Program-made: the position numbers and the translations under genes
Origin: an uncultured Eubacteriales bacterium
GTDB lineage: Bacteria > Bacillota > Clostridia > Oscillospirales > Oscillospiraceae
Direction: 5' to 3'
NCBI GenBank assembly: GCA_900545585.1
Contig: UQZR01000003.1
Span: 1-64,000 of the forward strand
DNA: 64,000 nt
The notes under the pieces: generated by a model
Seen by the model: the letters and a program-made list of their open reading frames with translations, nothing else
What the model was told of the DNA's origin: nothing
The model's database searches: none
In this document: one piece after another, positions 41,286 to 49,349 of the stretch
How the letters are laid out: every line of letters begins with the position of its first letter
How positions within the stretch are numbered: position 1 is the stretch's first letter

Positions 41286-41948
41286 TCACCGCTGCGCATC
41301 GGGCAGTTCGTTCTTCACATACTTCTCCCATACATGCAGGCGGTCGCGCTCGTCGATCTGCCGCAGCACTCTGGCGGGCACACCGGCAGCGATACTGTTG
41401 GGCGGGATGTCCCGTGTCACCACCGCGCCTGCGGCGATGATGCTGCCCGCTCCGATGGTCACGCCGCCACACACCGTCGCACCGGCGCACAGCCAGCAGT
41501 GATCCCCGATGGTGATGGGTTCGGCATACTCCAACGCATGGCAGCCGTTGGGGTAGTCTGTATAGGCTCGTTCTTCGGCGATAAACGGATGGTTGGGCGT
41601 GGCCAGCGTCACATTGGGTCCAATGAGCACATTGTCCCCCAGCGTAATGGGCGCTACATCCAGAAATACGCTGTTGTAGTTGATGAAACAGTTCCGCCCC
41701 ACATAAATATTCACGCCGTACTCGCAGTAAAAGGGTGCAAACGCCTCGAAATTCTTCCCTTTTGCGGAGGGGATCAGGCGCTCCAGCGCACGCTGTTTGG
41801 TCTTTGCGCACCACAGCGGGAGGCGGTTGAACCGGTCACAGCGGCGCATACCAACCCGGTGCCGCTTGGCAATCTCCGGATCGACAGGCGTATAGAGCTG
41901 CCCCGACACCATCCGTTCCCATTCACCGCTCGTCCTGCTCTTATCCAT
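41286..41948 (-). CDS. Maltose/galactoside O-acetyltransferase-like enzyme
   Basis: 220 residues. The Maa domain comes first (EWERMVSGQLYTPVDPEIAKRHRVGMRRCDRFNRL), followed by a left-handed parallel beta-helix of hexapeptide repeats (VNIYVGRNCFINYNSVFLDVAPITLGDNVLIGPNVTLATPNHPF ... PITIGDHCWLCAGATVCGGVTIGAGSIIAAGAVVTRDIPPNSIAAGVPARVLRQI). The catalytic His is in ATPNHPF. Acetylates sugars with acetyl-CoA in the cytoplasm. It lies 14 bases after the PucR gene in the same direction, so the two are probably co-transcribed. Confidence 0.9.
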   Translation of the reverse strand: MDKSRTSGEWERMVSGQLYTPVDPEIAKRHRVGMRRCDRFNRLPLWCAKTKQRALERLIPSAKGKNFEAFAPFYCEYGVNIYVGRNCFINYNSVFLDVAPITLGDNVLIGPNVTLATPNHPFIAEERAYTDYPNGCHALEYAEPITIGDHCWLCAGATVCGGVTIGAGSIIAAGAVVTRDIPPNSIAAGVPARVLRQIDERDRLHVWEKYVKNELPDAQR

Positions 41949-41962
41949 GATCAGTCACTCCT

Positions 41963-43135
41963 TTATGTGCGCCTGTACCGGTACAGATACAGGGCCGTTT
42001 CCAACGCCAATCGCTTCATCGGATCGACCGGATCGGCCTCCAGCAGCAACCATAGCTGTTGGAGCCGGTAACTCACGGTGTTGTAGTGCAGGTGCAGCTC
42101 CCGCGCCATCCGGCGCTGGTTGCCCATACAGCGCAGCCAGCTCGCCAGCGTGTCCAGCAGCTCTTGCCGCCGCGGCTCTGGCTGCCGCAGGAGCGTTCCC
42201 AGCTGCCGATGGATATAGGCGTCCGTTTCCGCCGGGGAGGATTCCTCCAGCAGCCGTACCACCCCCGCTGGGTCGTCTGTCACGCAGGGTGCTTCCGTTC
42301 GCGCCGCCATGTGGAGCGCCGCACGGGCACTGCGGTCTGCTTTCTGAAAGCCCATCGTACCGCCGTAGGGGCGGCTGACGCCGCAGATAACGCCGTGGAC
42401 GGCGGCAAAGTCCGCCATCACCTGCCACAGCGGTATCTCCAGCGCGAACAGGTCGTCCGCCTCCAGCACCAGCAGAAGGCCATCCTCCAACAGTGCCCCC
42501 CACATGTCCGCGCCCAACGCCCGGCAGCACTCTTCTGCCTCGTGCAGCCAAGAGCGCCGCTGCAATTCCGGCGCATCAGCCCGTATCCACATCAGGATAT
42601 GCGGACATTCCAAATGGATACCGGACTCCGCCGCCTGACGCTCCATCGCTTCGCTCAGCGGCGCGCCAGAGATGAGATGGTGCAGTAGTACGGCCAGCTG
42701 CCGCTCCTGCTCCGCCGGTATTCGCCGCCGTGCGATCTCGCGGGACACCGCATCGGCCAACTCGGCAAAGCGCATATCGGTCGGCAGTTGGAGCAGCGGC
42801 AGTCCCAGTCGGTCAGCCTTCTCCGCCAGCGCCGCCGGCAGGGGGCTGGGCAGGTAGCGCCCCGGCTTGATACCCACGCCGGACAGGCCTTTTTCTGCCG
42901 CCGTGGGCAGCAGCGCATCCACGGCCTGCGGATCGTCTGCGATGGCAAAACCAGTGGTGATGAGCAGTTCTCCCTGCGCCAGCCAGCGCGCGTAGTCCGG
43001 TGTGTCCGTCAGATTGACACCGCTGACTCTACGGCCAAGTCCCGCCGCGCCGCCGCAGACCGTGCAGCCTGCGAACACGGGCAGGCGCAGCACCTCCTGC
43101 AGTGTGGGATAGTCCGCTGTGTGCTGTGATGTCAT
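41963..43135 (-). CDS. PucR-family transcriptional regulator
   Basis: 390 residues, ATG 43135 after AAGGGGGGCAGAAGCC. The N-terminal PucR sensory domain is DYPTLQEVLRLPVFAGCTVCGGAAGLGRRVSGVNLTDTPDYARWLAQGELLITTGFAIADDPQAV. The C-terminal helix-turn-helix (LLDTLASWLRCMGNQRRMARELHLHYNTVSYRLQQLWLLLEADP) is typical of CdaR/PucR proteins. Regulators of this kind control purine, sugar-acid or polyamine use. The gene just downstream is a sugar acetyltransferase and a small open frame lies divergently; neither proves the ligand. Confidence 0.88.
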   Translation of the reverse strand: MTSQHTADYPTLQEVLRLPVFAGCTVCGGAAGLGRRVSGVNLTDTPDYARWLAQGELLITTGFAIADDPQAVDALLPTAAEKGLSGVGIKPGRYLPSPLPAALAEKADRLGLPLLQLPTDMRFAELADAVSREIARRRIPAEQERQLAVLLHHLISGAPLSEAMERQAAESGIHLECPHILMWIRADAPELQRRSWLHEAEECCRALGADMWGALLEDGLLLVLEADDLFALEIPLWQVMADFAAVHGVICGVSRPYGGTMGFQKADRSARAALHMAARTEAPCVTDDPAGVVRLLEESSPAETDAYIHRQLGTLLRQPEPRRQELLDTLASWLRCMGNQRRMARELHLHYNTVSYRLQQLWLLLEADPVDPMKRLALETALYLYRYRRT

Positions 43136-43258
43136 GGCTTCTGCCCCCCCTTGTGATACTATCACAATTTTCAGAGAAATGTTCATTTATTTTTGCCAAT
43201 GGAACAGACCGTCCGTTGTTTTATGATAGTGGTAGTAAAACGAACGGAGGTATATTCC

Positions 43259-43426
43259 ATGGCAAAGCAAATGAAACAGGATACTCCCTTAGTCCCCCGC
43301 AAGCGGAGACTGGCCGCGCTGATAGCAGCCACCCGGTGCGCCGGAGAGAAACGTGACACGCTCTCCTGCCATGCCCGCCGCTGCACCGCCTCATCCATGG
43401 CGCAGGGTCTGAAGCACTACGCCTGA
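43259..43426 (+). CDS. Small basic protein, divergent from PucR
   Basis: 55 residues (MAKQMKQDTPLVPRKRRLAALIAATRCAGEKRDTLSC...). It has a very good signal (ACGGAGGTATATTCC, ATG at 43259) and a terminator right after (43446-43475). It is short, basic and without recognisable domain; four cysteines in the second half. Upstream lies TATGATA, a possible -10. Too small to be sure, but the signals argue for a real gene rather than a shadow. Confidence 0.5.
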   Translation: MAKQMKQDTPLVPRKRRLAALIAATRCAGEKRDTLSCHARRCTASSMAQGLKHYA

Positions 43427-43445
43427 CGCGGCGCACCCCTTCGGC

Positions 43446-43475
43446 AGACTCCCCCGGCACAATGTGCCGGGGGTC
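43446..43475 (+). terminator. Terminator of the small basic ORF
   Basis: AGACTCCCCCGGCAC and GTGCCGGGGGTCT, loop AAT, 20 bases after its stop codon; also faces the end of the leftward YgjV gene. Confidence 0.75.
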
Positions 43476-43482
43476 TGTCCGT

Positions 43483-43986
43483 TCAGGGCTTTCTGGATTC
43501 CTTCTTCAGCAGGGACGCCGCCGTGATGATGGTCAGTACCGACTCTGTCACCATGCCGGAATACGACCGTACCGCAATGACATACACCAGCCACGACAGG
43601 CCGCTGGCAATGCCCGCCACCTGTATCACCCACCGCCTGGACTGGAAGAACGGCAGTAACGCCGCCAACGATGCCACGATGGGCAGTACCGTCACTGGCG
43701 TCTCATAGGTCACCACGGCAATCAGCAGAAATACTGCCACGATGGGTATCGCGGTGACCAGTTTACTCCAGTTGAATTTCTCCTGCAATAGGAAAAGCAG
43801 CAGCACGACAATCTGGAAAAAGCTGCACAGTGCGCCGGAGCGTGCGTGGAGCAGCGTGTAGTGGATGGCGAAGATCAGGTTGGCCACCACCTGCCACAGC
43901 AAGATGGTACGCTTGTCATTCTGCCAATAGCTGAGACCCATGGCGATCAGTGCGCCGAACCCGATGAGTTGGTAAAATATGTTCAT
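43483..43986 (-). CDS. YgjV-family inner membrane protein
   Basis: 167 residues with about five hydrophobic segments. MNIFYQLIGFGALIAMGLSYWQNDKRTILLWQVVANLIFAIHYTLL is the signature opening of YgjV/Imp-YgjV proteins. GMVTESVLTIITAASLLKKE is the usual C-terminal end. Function in the cell is unknown. It ends on the minus strand next to the terminator at 43446-43475 and is otherwise alone. Confidence 0.85.
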   Translation of the reverse strand: MNIFYQLIGFGALIAMGLSYWQNDKRTILLWQVVANLIFAIHYTLLHARSGALCSFFQIVVLLLFLLQEKFNWSKLVTAIPIVAVFLLIAVVTYETPVTVLPIVASLAALLPFFQSRRWVIQVAGIASGLSWLVYVIAVRSYSGMVTESVLTIITAASLLKKESRKP

Positions 43987-44204
43987 CCGTCGTTCCTCCT
44001 AATAAAAAACGCCGCACACCCTGTCGGATGCGTGGCGAAAAATAGAGGCGATGCTCCAGAAAAATCCACACTTATTTTGGAGTTTTATTATACCATGGGA
44101 CAGCCGTATTTGTCAATTGCGGCAAAGGACAACCTCCAAAAGCCATGGGCTTTTGGAGGCGAGTGTAATTGCCCACAACTTTTGTTGTCCGCACTCCCGC
44201 ATAT

Positions 44205-44347
44205 CGCAAGGAAGGGAATGTGTGCAAGGGAAACCTTAGTCGTGTTTCCCTTGCGCGTTCAGTCACCCGCCCGCAGGCGACCGGTTTTGCGCTGCAAAAC
44301 CGTACCAACACGAAAAAAGACACGCTTCTGCGTGTCTTTTTTCGTGT
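44205..44347 (-). repeat. tRNA-trailing three-hairpin element, copy A (after tRNA-Arg)
   Basis: Read on the minus strand after the tRNA-Arg CCA. H1 (44302-44353 including the tRNA 3' end): GTACCAACACG... pairing with ...CGTGTTGGTAC. H2 (44282-44302): CGGTTTTGC, AGC loop, GCAAAACCG. Invariant core CGCCTGCGGGCGGGTGACTG (44260-44279). H3 (44224-44254): GCAAGGGAAAC and GTTTCCCTTGC. The last shared bases end at 44205. H1 also acts as the tRNA terminator. A homologous unit follows tRNA-Glu at 50995-51141. Confidence 0.8.
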
Positions 44348-44424
44348 TGGTACGCCCGACTGGATTCGAACCAGCGGCCTTTAGAGTCGGAGTCTAACGC
44401 TCTATCCATCTGAGCTACGGGCGC
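44348..44424 (-). tRNA. tRNA-Arg (anticodon CCG), CCA encoded
   Basis: Cloverleaf: acceptor GCGCCCG with CGGGCGT; D-stem GCTC/GAGC; anticodon stem TTAGA/TCTAA around loop CTCCGAC, so CCG reading CGG; T-arm CTGGTTCGAATCCAG. The 3' CCA is genomic and is itself part of the first hairpin of the trailing element. Confidence 0.93.
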
Positions 44425-44526
44425 ATATTGGGTTGTGTGCTGTCCATCAGCCAGAGTATTATAGCAGTTCTTCCGCCGGATGTAAAGCGATTGAAAAAAC
44501 TTTTTTCAAAAAGATTGTTAAAAAAG

Positions 44527-44555
44527 TTGACAACTATCGCCTCATGCGGTAGAAT
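44527..44555 (+). promoter_or_regulatory. Promoter of rex
   Basis: Consensus TTGACA (44527-44532), 17-base spacer, TAGAAT (44550-44555). Overlapping the -35, TTGTTA...TGACAA resembles a Rex operator with one extra base between half-sites, which would allow autoregulation. Confidence 0.75.
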
Positions 44556-44611
44556 ATCACTATATTTCAGGTGCCCCCGCACCGCATCCTATCCCAAAAG
44601 AAGGTTTTTGT

Positions 44612-45241
44612 ATGAAGAAACAGAAGATCTCCGACGCGGTGATCCACCGGCTTCCCCGCTATTACCGCTATCTGGACGACCTGTATAACAAGGGTGTTGT
44701 CCGCATCTCCTCCAACTCTCTGGGCGCAAAGATGGACATCACCGCCTCCCAGATCCGCCAGGATCTCAGCTGCTTCGGCGAATTCGGCCAGCAGGGCTAC
44801 GGTTACAACGTGGCGGAGCTGCGCGCCGAGATCGGCCACATTCTGGGCATCGACAGCGGCCACAAGATCATCGTCATCGGCGCCGGCCACCTGGGCCACG
44901 CGCTGCTGCAGAACTTTGATTTTGATAAGGTAGGCTTCCGCATCGACTCCGCCTTTGACGTCTCTCCCGCCCTTGTGGGCACGGAGATCCGCGGCATCAC
45001 TGTCCGCGCCATGGACGAGCTGGAGGAATATGTCTCCAACTACCACCCCGACGTGGCGGTGCTCACCGTACCCCAGAACGTGGCCCAGTCTCTGGCTGAC
45101 CGGCTCATCGCCCTGGGCGTCCGCGGCTTCTGGAACTTTACCAATGTGGAGCTGTCTACCGATGAGCCCGGCGTGTTCTTCGAGGACATCCACTTTGTGG
45201 ACACCCTCCTGACCCTGAGTTACCGTATCTCCCGCCCGTAA
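44612..45241 (+). CDS. rex: Redox-sensing transcriptional repressor Rex
   Basis: 209 residues. The N-terminal winged helix (VIHRLPRYYRYLDDLYNKGVVRISSNSLGAKMDITASQIRQDLSCFGEFGQQGYGYNVAELRAEIG) leads to a Rossmann domain with IIVIGAGHLGHALLQNF for NAD(H). The NAD(H)-dependent dimer arm is LTVPQNVAQSLADRLIALGVRGFWNFTNVEL. Rex senses the NADH/NAD ratio and represses fermentation and respiration genes. Preceded by a good promoter and a Shine-Dalgarno (AGAAGG) with an 8-base gap. Length and motifs are normal. Confidence 0.97.
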   Translation: MKKQKISDAVIHRLPRYYRYLDDLYNKGVVRISSNSLGAKMDITASQIRQDLSCFGEFGQQGYGYNVAELRAEIGHILGIDSGHKIIVIGAGHLGHALLQNFDFDKVGFRIDSAFDVSPALVGTEIRGITVRAMDELEEYVSNYHPDVAVLTVPQNVAQSLADRLIALGVRGFWNFTNVELSTDEPGVFFEDIHFVDTLLTLSYRISRP

Positions 45242-45318
45242 GGGCACACTTTCCCGCGACCGGCATACTATGGGAATGAGACCGGCAAGACGGTCAATTC
45301 TTCATAGGAGGTCACACT

Positions 45319-45468
45319 ATGTGTAATCAGAATTCCTGCTTTGGCGGCGGCAGCTGCTGCTGGATCATCATCGCCATCATTCTGCTGTTCCTGTTCTGCG
45401 GCAACGGCTGCGGGAATGGCTGCGGCTGCGGGAACAACGCCAACAACGGCTGCGGCTGCGGCTGCTGA
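45319..45468 (+). CDS. Cysteine/glycine-rich single-span small protein
   Basis: 49 residues (MCNQNSCFGGGSCCWIIIAIILLFLFCGNG...), ATG after TAGGAGGTCACACT. A hydrophobic segment is flanked by a GGGSCC stretch and a tail of GCG and GNN repeats. Proteins of this shape (sporulation-associated YjcZ-like or metal/spore-coat-like) are common in sporulating clostridia, but the repeat tail is short. It lies between rex and the Nudix gene, rightward, with a terminator at 45491-45520. Function unknown. Confidence 0.7.
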   Translation: MCNQNSCFGGGSCCWIIIAIILLFLFCGNGCGNGCGCGNNANNGCGCGC

Positions 45469-45490
45469 CCCACTCCGCCGGATCATCGGA

Positions 45491-45520
45491 CTCCCCCGCC
45501 TTGCGGCGGGGGAGCTTTTT
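45491..45520 (+). terminator. Terminator after the Cys-rich gene
   Basis: CTCCCCCGCC (45491-45500) and GGCGGGGGAG (45505-45514), then CTTTTT. Confidence 0.85.
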
Positions 45521-45539
45521 CAGAAAGGACGTACAAGCC

Positions 45540-46142
45540 ATGGATCTCTCCTCCCTGCGCCGTGCCTACACCGGCCACGTGCCCGACCTGATGGGCGCAC
45601 GCGGCGGTTCCGCCGTGCTGGTCCCGCTGGTGGACACGGCGGACGGCCCCAGCCTTCTGTATGAAATACGCTCTGCCACGGTCCGGCAGCCCAATGAGGT
45701 CTGCTTCCCCGGCGGCAAGACCGAATCCGGCGAAACGGCGGTGCAGTGCGCCCTGCGGGAGACATGGGAGGAGCTGGCCATCCCGCCGGAAGCGGTGGAG
45801 GTCATTGGCGAGATGGACTTCCTGCACATCCGCTCCAACTGCCTGCTGCGGCCGGTGCTGGGCCGCGTGGACAGCGCTGCGCTGGCCGATATACGCCCCT
45901 GTGCAGCGGAGGTAGCCGACACCTTTCTGGTGCCGCTGGCCTGGCTCCGCGACCACCCGCCCACTGTGTATATCCACCGCCAGCCGGTGTCCATCTCCGA
46001 CTTCCCCTATGAGGACGCGGGCGTCTCCGCCGACTACCTCTGGCGGCCCTATTATATGGAGGTGCCGGTGTACCACGGTCTGCCCCACCCGCTGTGGGGC
46101 CTGACCGCCCGCATCACCATGGATGTCGTGGCCCATCTGTAA
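45540..46142 (+). CDS. Nudix hydrolase, CoA pyrophosphatase type (NudL-like)
   Basis: 200 residues from ATG 45540 (AGAAAGGACGTACAAGCC upstream). The Nudix box is GGKTESGETAVQCALRETWEELAI (about residues 57-80). The preceding VRQPNEVCFPGGK is the NuCoA motif that marks the CoA-hydrolysing subgroup. It hydrolyses CoA or acyl-CoA to phosphopantetheine and 3',5'-ADP. Length fits. A terminator follows at 46171-46205. Confidence 0.9.
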   Translation: MDLSSLRRAYTGHVPDLMGARGGSAVLVPLVDTADGPSLLYEIRSATVRQPNEVCFPGGKTESGETAVQCALRETWEELAIPPEAVEVIGEMDFLHIRSNCLLRPVLGRVDSAALADIRPCAAEVADTFLVPLAWLRDHPPTVYIHRQPVSISDFPYEDAGVSADYLWRPYYMEVPVYHGLPHPLWGLTARITMDVVAHL

Positions 46143-46170
46143 ATGCCGCATCTCCCCTCGATATTGTGCG

Positions 46171-46205
46171 AAAAGTCCGTGTTCCCAGTGGAATACGGAC
46201 TTTTT
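46171..46205 (+). terminator. Terminator between Nudix and Na/Pi genes
   Basis: AAAAGTCCGTGTTCC and GGAATACGGACTTTTT with a CAGT loop; serves both convergent genes. Confidence 0.85.
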
Positions 46206-46219
46206 CCATCTGTTTCGGC

Positions 46220-47986
46220 TCACGCCTTCTCCGGCGCGGGCAAGGCGTATTTTTCCGCGTAGGCGTTGAACCGGCGGCGGTAGTCGCCGTCGCTGTGGCG
46301 CACGTTGTGCAGCGTCTCGTGGAGGTTCAGGTCGTGCTGGGCCGCGTCGATAACGCAGCCGGCGATGTTGGAGCAGTGGTCGGAGGTACGCTCCAGATCC
46401 GTCAGCAGGTCGCACCAGACGAAGCCCGCCTCGATGCTGCAGCCACCCTGCTGCATCCGCAGGATGTGCCGCGTCCGCATCTGTTCCTTCAGTGCGTCGA
46501 TGACCTGCTCCAGCGGCTCCACCTGAGCGGCGGCGGACACATCGTTGCCGCGGAACGCCTGCACGGCGCTGGACAGGATATCCTGCACGGCGCCGGACAG
46601 CACTGCCAGCTCCTCCTTTGCCGCGCCGCTGAACGTCAGCCCCTTATCCCGCAGCTCCTCTGCGGATTCCAGCACGTTCACCGCGTGGTCGGAAATGCGC
46701 TCCAAATCACCGATGGTCTTCAGCAGCTCCGTGGCCTCCTCGCTCTCCTCCGCGCCCATCTGCTGCGTGCTGAGCTTCACCAAGTAGGTACCCAGTACAT
46801 CCTCGTAGTGGTCACAGCGCTGCTCATCGCGGCGGATGCGCTCCGCCAGTTCCGGCGTATAGTGGTCAAAGCTGTCCAGTGCGGCATCCAGCGCACCGGC
46901 GGCACAGGCCGCCATCTCCTCCGCCACGGCACGGCAGCGCTGGAGCGCCAGCGGCGGCGTGGCCAGCAGGCGCTGGTCCAACTCCACCGGCTTTTCCGCC
47001 TGCTCCTGCGGGCCGTCCGGCACGATGCGGATGGCTAATTTTTCCAGCAGCCCGCCGCAGGGCAGCAGCATGGCCGTGCAGATGACGTTGAAGCAGGAGT
47101 GGGCGATAGCAATGCCGTACATGGTGGCGCTGTCATGGAGGATGCCGGGATCGAATATGGCCTTGACGACGCAGAACCCTGTCAGCAGCACCGCCACGCC
47201 GATAACATTGAACAAAAGGTGTACCACAGCCGCTCGTTTTGCGTTTTTACTGGTGCCTACGGAGGATAAAAGCGCGGTGACGCAGGTGCCGATGTTCTGC
47301 CCCATGATGATGGGGATGGCGGCGGCATAGCTGACCTGCCCGGTGACAGCCAGGGCCTGCAGGATACCCACGGAGGCGGAGCTGGACTGGATGATGCCCG
47401 TCAGCACGGCGCCGGCCAGCACACCAAGCAGCGGGTTTTTGAACAGCAGAAACAGCTGTGAAAAGGCGGGCACATCGCGCAGGCCCGCCACCGCGCCGCT
47501 CATGGTGTCCATGCCGAACATCAGGGTAGCGAAGCCCAGCAGAATGGCGCCGGTGTCCCGTTTTTTCGGGTCTTTGCCGTTCATGTAGAAGAAAATACCG
47601 ATCAGGGCCAAAATTGGTGTAAAAGAGGTGGGTTTCAGCAGGTTTACCCACACATTTCCCCCATCAATACCGGCTAAACTCAGCAGCCACGCCGTCACCG
47701 TGGTGCCCACGTTTGCTCCCATGATGACATTTATGGCCTGCCGCAGGGTCATCAGGCCGGAGTTGACGAAGCCCACCACCATCACCGTGGTGGCCGATGA
47801 GCTCTGGATCACCGCCGTGATGGCAAGACCTGTCAGAAAACCCGTGAATACGCGGCCCGTCATCCGGTCCAGCAGCGTCCGCAGCTTGCCGCCGGCGCGG
47901 CGCTCCAGCGACTGGCCCATCAGGTCCATACCGAACAGGAACAGGCACAGGCCGCCGATCATCGTCAGCACATCAAAGATACTCAT
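46220..47986 (-). CDS. Na/Pi cotransporter family protein with PhoU-like tail
   Basis: 588 residues. The N-terminal half has about nine membrane segments with the family repeats (LTMIGGLCLFLFGMDLMGQSLERRAGGKLRTLLDRMTGRVFTGFLTGLAITAVIQSSSATTVMVVGFVNSG; LTGIIQSSSASVGILQALA), including the QSSS sodium/phosphate-binding loops. Residues about 350-560 are a helical PhoU-like cytoplasmic domain (two three-helix bundles). Imports phosphate with sodium or senses it. Starts at the ATG at 47986 near a Shine-Dalgarno (GGGAGAGAACAAT). Transcribed alone, ending at a terminator. Confidence 0.93.
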   Translation of the reverse strand: MSIFDVLTMIGGLCLFLFGMDLMGQSLERRAGGKLRTLLDRMTGRVFTGFLTGLAITAVIQSSSATTVMVVGFVNSGLMTLRQAINVIMGANVGTTVTAWLLSLAGIDGGNVWVNLLKPTSFTPILALIGIFFYMNGKDPKKRDTGAILLGFATLMFGMDTMSGAVAGLRDVPAFSQLFLLFKNPLLGVLAGAVLTGIIQSSSASVGILQALAVTGQVSYAAAIPIIMGQNIGTCVTALLSSVGTSKNAKRAAVVHLLFNVIGVAVLLTGFCVVKAIFDPGILHDSATMYGIAIAHSCFNVICTAMLLPCGGLLEKLAIRIVPDGPQEQAEKPVELDQRLLATPPLALQRCRAVAEEMAACAAGALDAALDSFDHYTPELAERIRRDEQRCDHYEDVLGTYLVKLSTQQMGAEESEEATELLKTIGDLERISDHAVNVLESAEELRDKGLTFSGAAKEELAVLSGAVQDILSSAVQAFRGNDVSAAAQVEPLEQVIDALKEQMRTRHILRMQQGGCSIEAGFVWCDLLTDLERTSDHCSNIAGCVIDAAQHDLNLHETLHNVRHSDGDYRRRFNAYAEKYALPAPEKA

Positions 47987-48201
47987 ATTGTTCTCTCCCG
48001 TTTACTCATTCTCATATTTTACACATTCCTGACCGATACCATCGTAACAGGTCAATGTCAAATCCAACGTATCGGTTTTGTAAAATCCATGTAAAATTTT
48101 ATCGCCTGCGGCGGCGAGCATCGGGGCGAGAGAAGTCGCCGGAGCGGGACACGGCAGAACAGGACAGCGCGGCGCAGCGAGGCGGGTGGGGCGAGGGGCA
48201 C

Positions 48202-48236
48202 AAAAAAGAGGGCACGCGGCGCGTGCCCTCTTTTTT
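48202..48236. terminator. Strong bidirectional hairpin without an adjacent gene
   Basis: AAAAAAGAGGGCACGC, loop GGC, GCGTGCCCTCTTTTTT; a perfect 16-bp stem. The nearest genes point away from it or toward it from far off, so it may end an unseen small transcript. Confidence 0.75.
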
Positions 48237-48385
48237 CTTCTCCCTTTTTACAAAAGTGTGTCTGATGCATACTAACTCATAATTATACGAAACACCACGC
48301 TTTTATTCATTTTCTATTCATTTCCGGCTAATGGGTATTCATTTTTACTCTAAGTTATCATGCAATTTATTAGAATGGAATTTTT

Positions 48386-48420
48386 GAAAGAGCCAGCACC
48401 TTGAATGGGCTGACTCTTTC
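48386..48420 (-). terminator. Terminator of the PepE-like gene
   Basis: GAAAGAGCCAGC (48386-48397) pairs with GCTGACTCTTTC (48409-48420), one mismatch; AAAAATTCC on the left gives a T-rich tail on the minus strand. Confidence 0.7.
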
Positions 48421-48456
48421 AATGTCACTTGTAGTTGACAAACTGGAATTTTCAAA

Positions 48457-49059
48457 TTAGTCTTTGCAAATAACCTTTGAATCTTCACCATCAATTACAA
48501 TTCCCTGACGGTTGTTAATTGGGCATAGATTCAAATCCGAAAACTCAGTCATTATTTTCTCGGTAACTTTCTTAAATGGTGCTGTAAGATAATGCGGAAG
48601 AACATAGAAATCAATCAAATCAAGCCCTGCATCATCTTCTTGTGAGTAGTCCTCCGGCTTTTCATCCATTTGCTCGATATATTGGATGCTTGGAGCGCAT
48701 ATAATTGCGCCTGCCGACTCGCCGATCATCAATTTTCCATTTGCCAATTCCTTTTTCAGCAGTCCATCAGTTCCCGTTTTACGGAGCTGGTCCATAAGAA
48801 AGAAAGAATTTCCGCCGGTAAAATATATCACATCTGCTTCTTCAAAAACAGACTGTATCGTTGAATAAGCCTCCGTTGAAATATCAATTTCAGTTACGAT
48901 TGCTCCCAACTTTTTGAATAATTTTCGAGCCGAGCCGACATAACCGGTGTAGCCTTCACGCAGTGAAGCTGTTGGAATAAATGCGACTTTCTTATTTTCA
49001 ATTTCTTCCTTTATCAGACTTCCTACACTTGAAAAGTGCGAACATAAAAATAATTTCAT
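48457..49059 (-). CDS. Peptidase E-like (S51) dipeptidase
   Basis: 200 residues; ATG 49059 after AGGAGAATATTG. The catalytic Ser is in GESAGAII (S-A-G nucleophile elbow), with TGGNSFFLMDQLRKTG ahead, and the His/Glu in DFYVLPHYL. The family cleaves Asp-X dipeptides. Base composition is markedly AT-rich (about 38 percent GC by eye) and differs from the GC-rich neighbours, as do the flanks 48240-49250. This suggests recent gain from a low-GC Firmicute, possibly with its own promoter. Confidence 0.85.
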   Translation of the reverse strand: MKLFLCSHFSSVGSLIKEEIENKKVAFIPTASLREGYTGYVGSARKLFKKLGAIVTEIDISTEAYSTIQSVFEEADVIYFTGGNSFFLMDQLRKTGTDGLLKKELANGKLMIGESAGAIICAPSIQYIEQMDEKPEDYSQEDDAGLDLIDFYVLPHYLTAPFKKVTEKIMTEFSDLNLCPINNRQGIVIDGEDSKVICKD

Positions 49060-49349
49060 CAATATTCTCCTTTATAAATTTCGATTTGTATAACAGTAGT
49101 CTAACACACGTTGTTTAAAAATACTACAGCCAAGCCAATGTCTGTAATTTGCCCTAAAATTTCATTTTATGGAATTTGGACTACTTGATTTTCTAATTGC
49201 ATACGCAATTCGTGAAATGTATCATTATACTGTTGATACATCAGACACACAAATGTAAATAGGGACTTTTTCTTTTGACGCTTTTGGCAGATATGCTCGA
49301 GGATCGCTTTTGTTTTTTCGCAGCGATTTTCAATGAGCTTTTGCAGCTT

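Larger units (their letters stand above)
47987..48456. other. 470-base intergenic region
   Basis: Contains a strong bidirectional hairpin at 48202-48236 and the PepE terminator at 48386-48420. No gene signal otherwise; base composition becomes AT-rich from about 48240 on. Confidence 0.7.

Noticed and set aside
44510..44540. A perfect Rex operator ahead of rex
   Set aside because: TTGTTA and TGACAA are separated by seven bases instead of six, so it is at best a degenerate site; recorded only as a possibility in the promoter entry.
48055..48282. 75-codon ORF around the hairpin at 48.2 kb
   Set aside because: No ribosome binding site and it reads through the perfect stem; not a gene.
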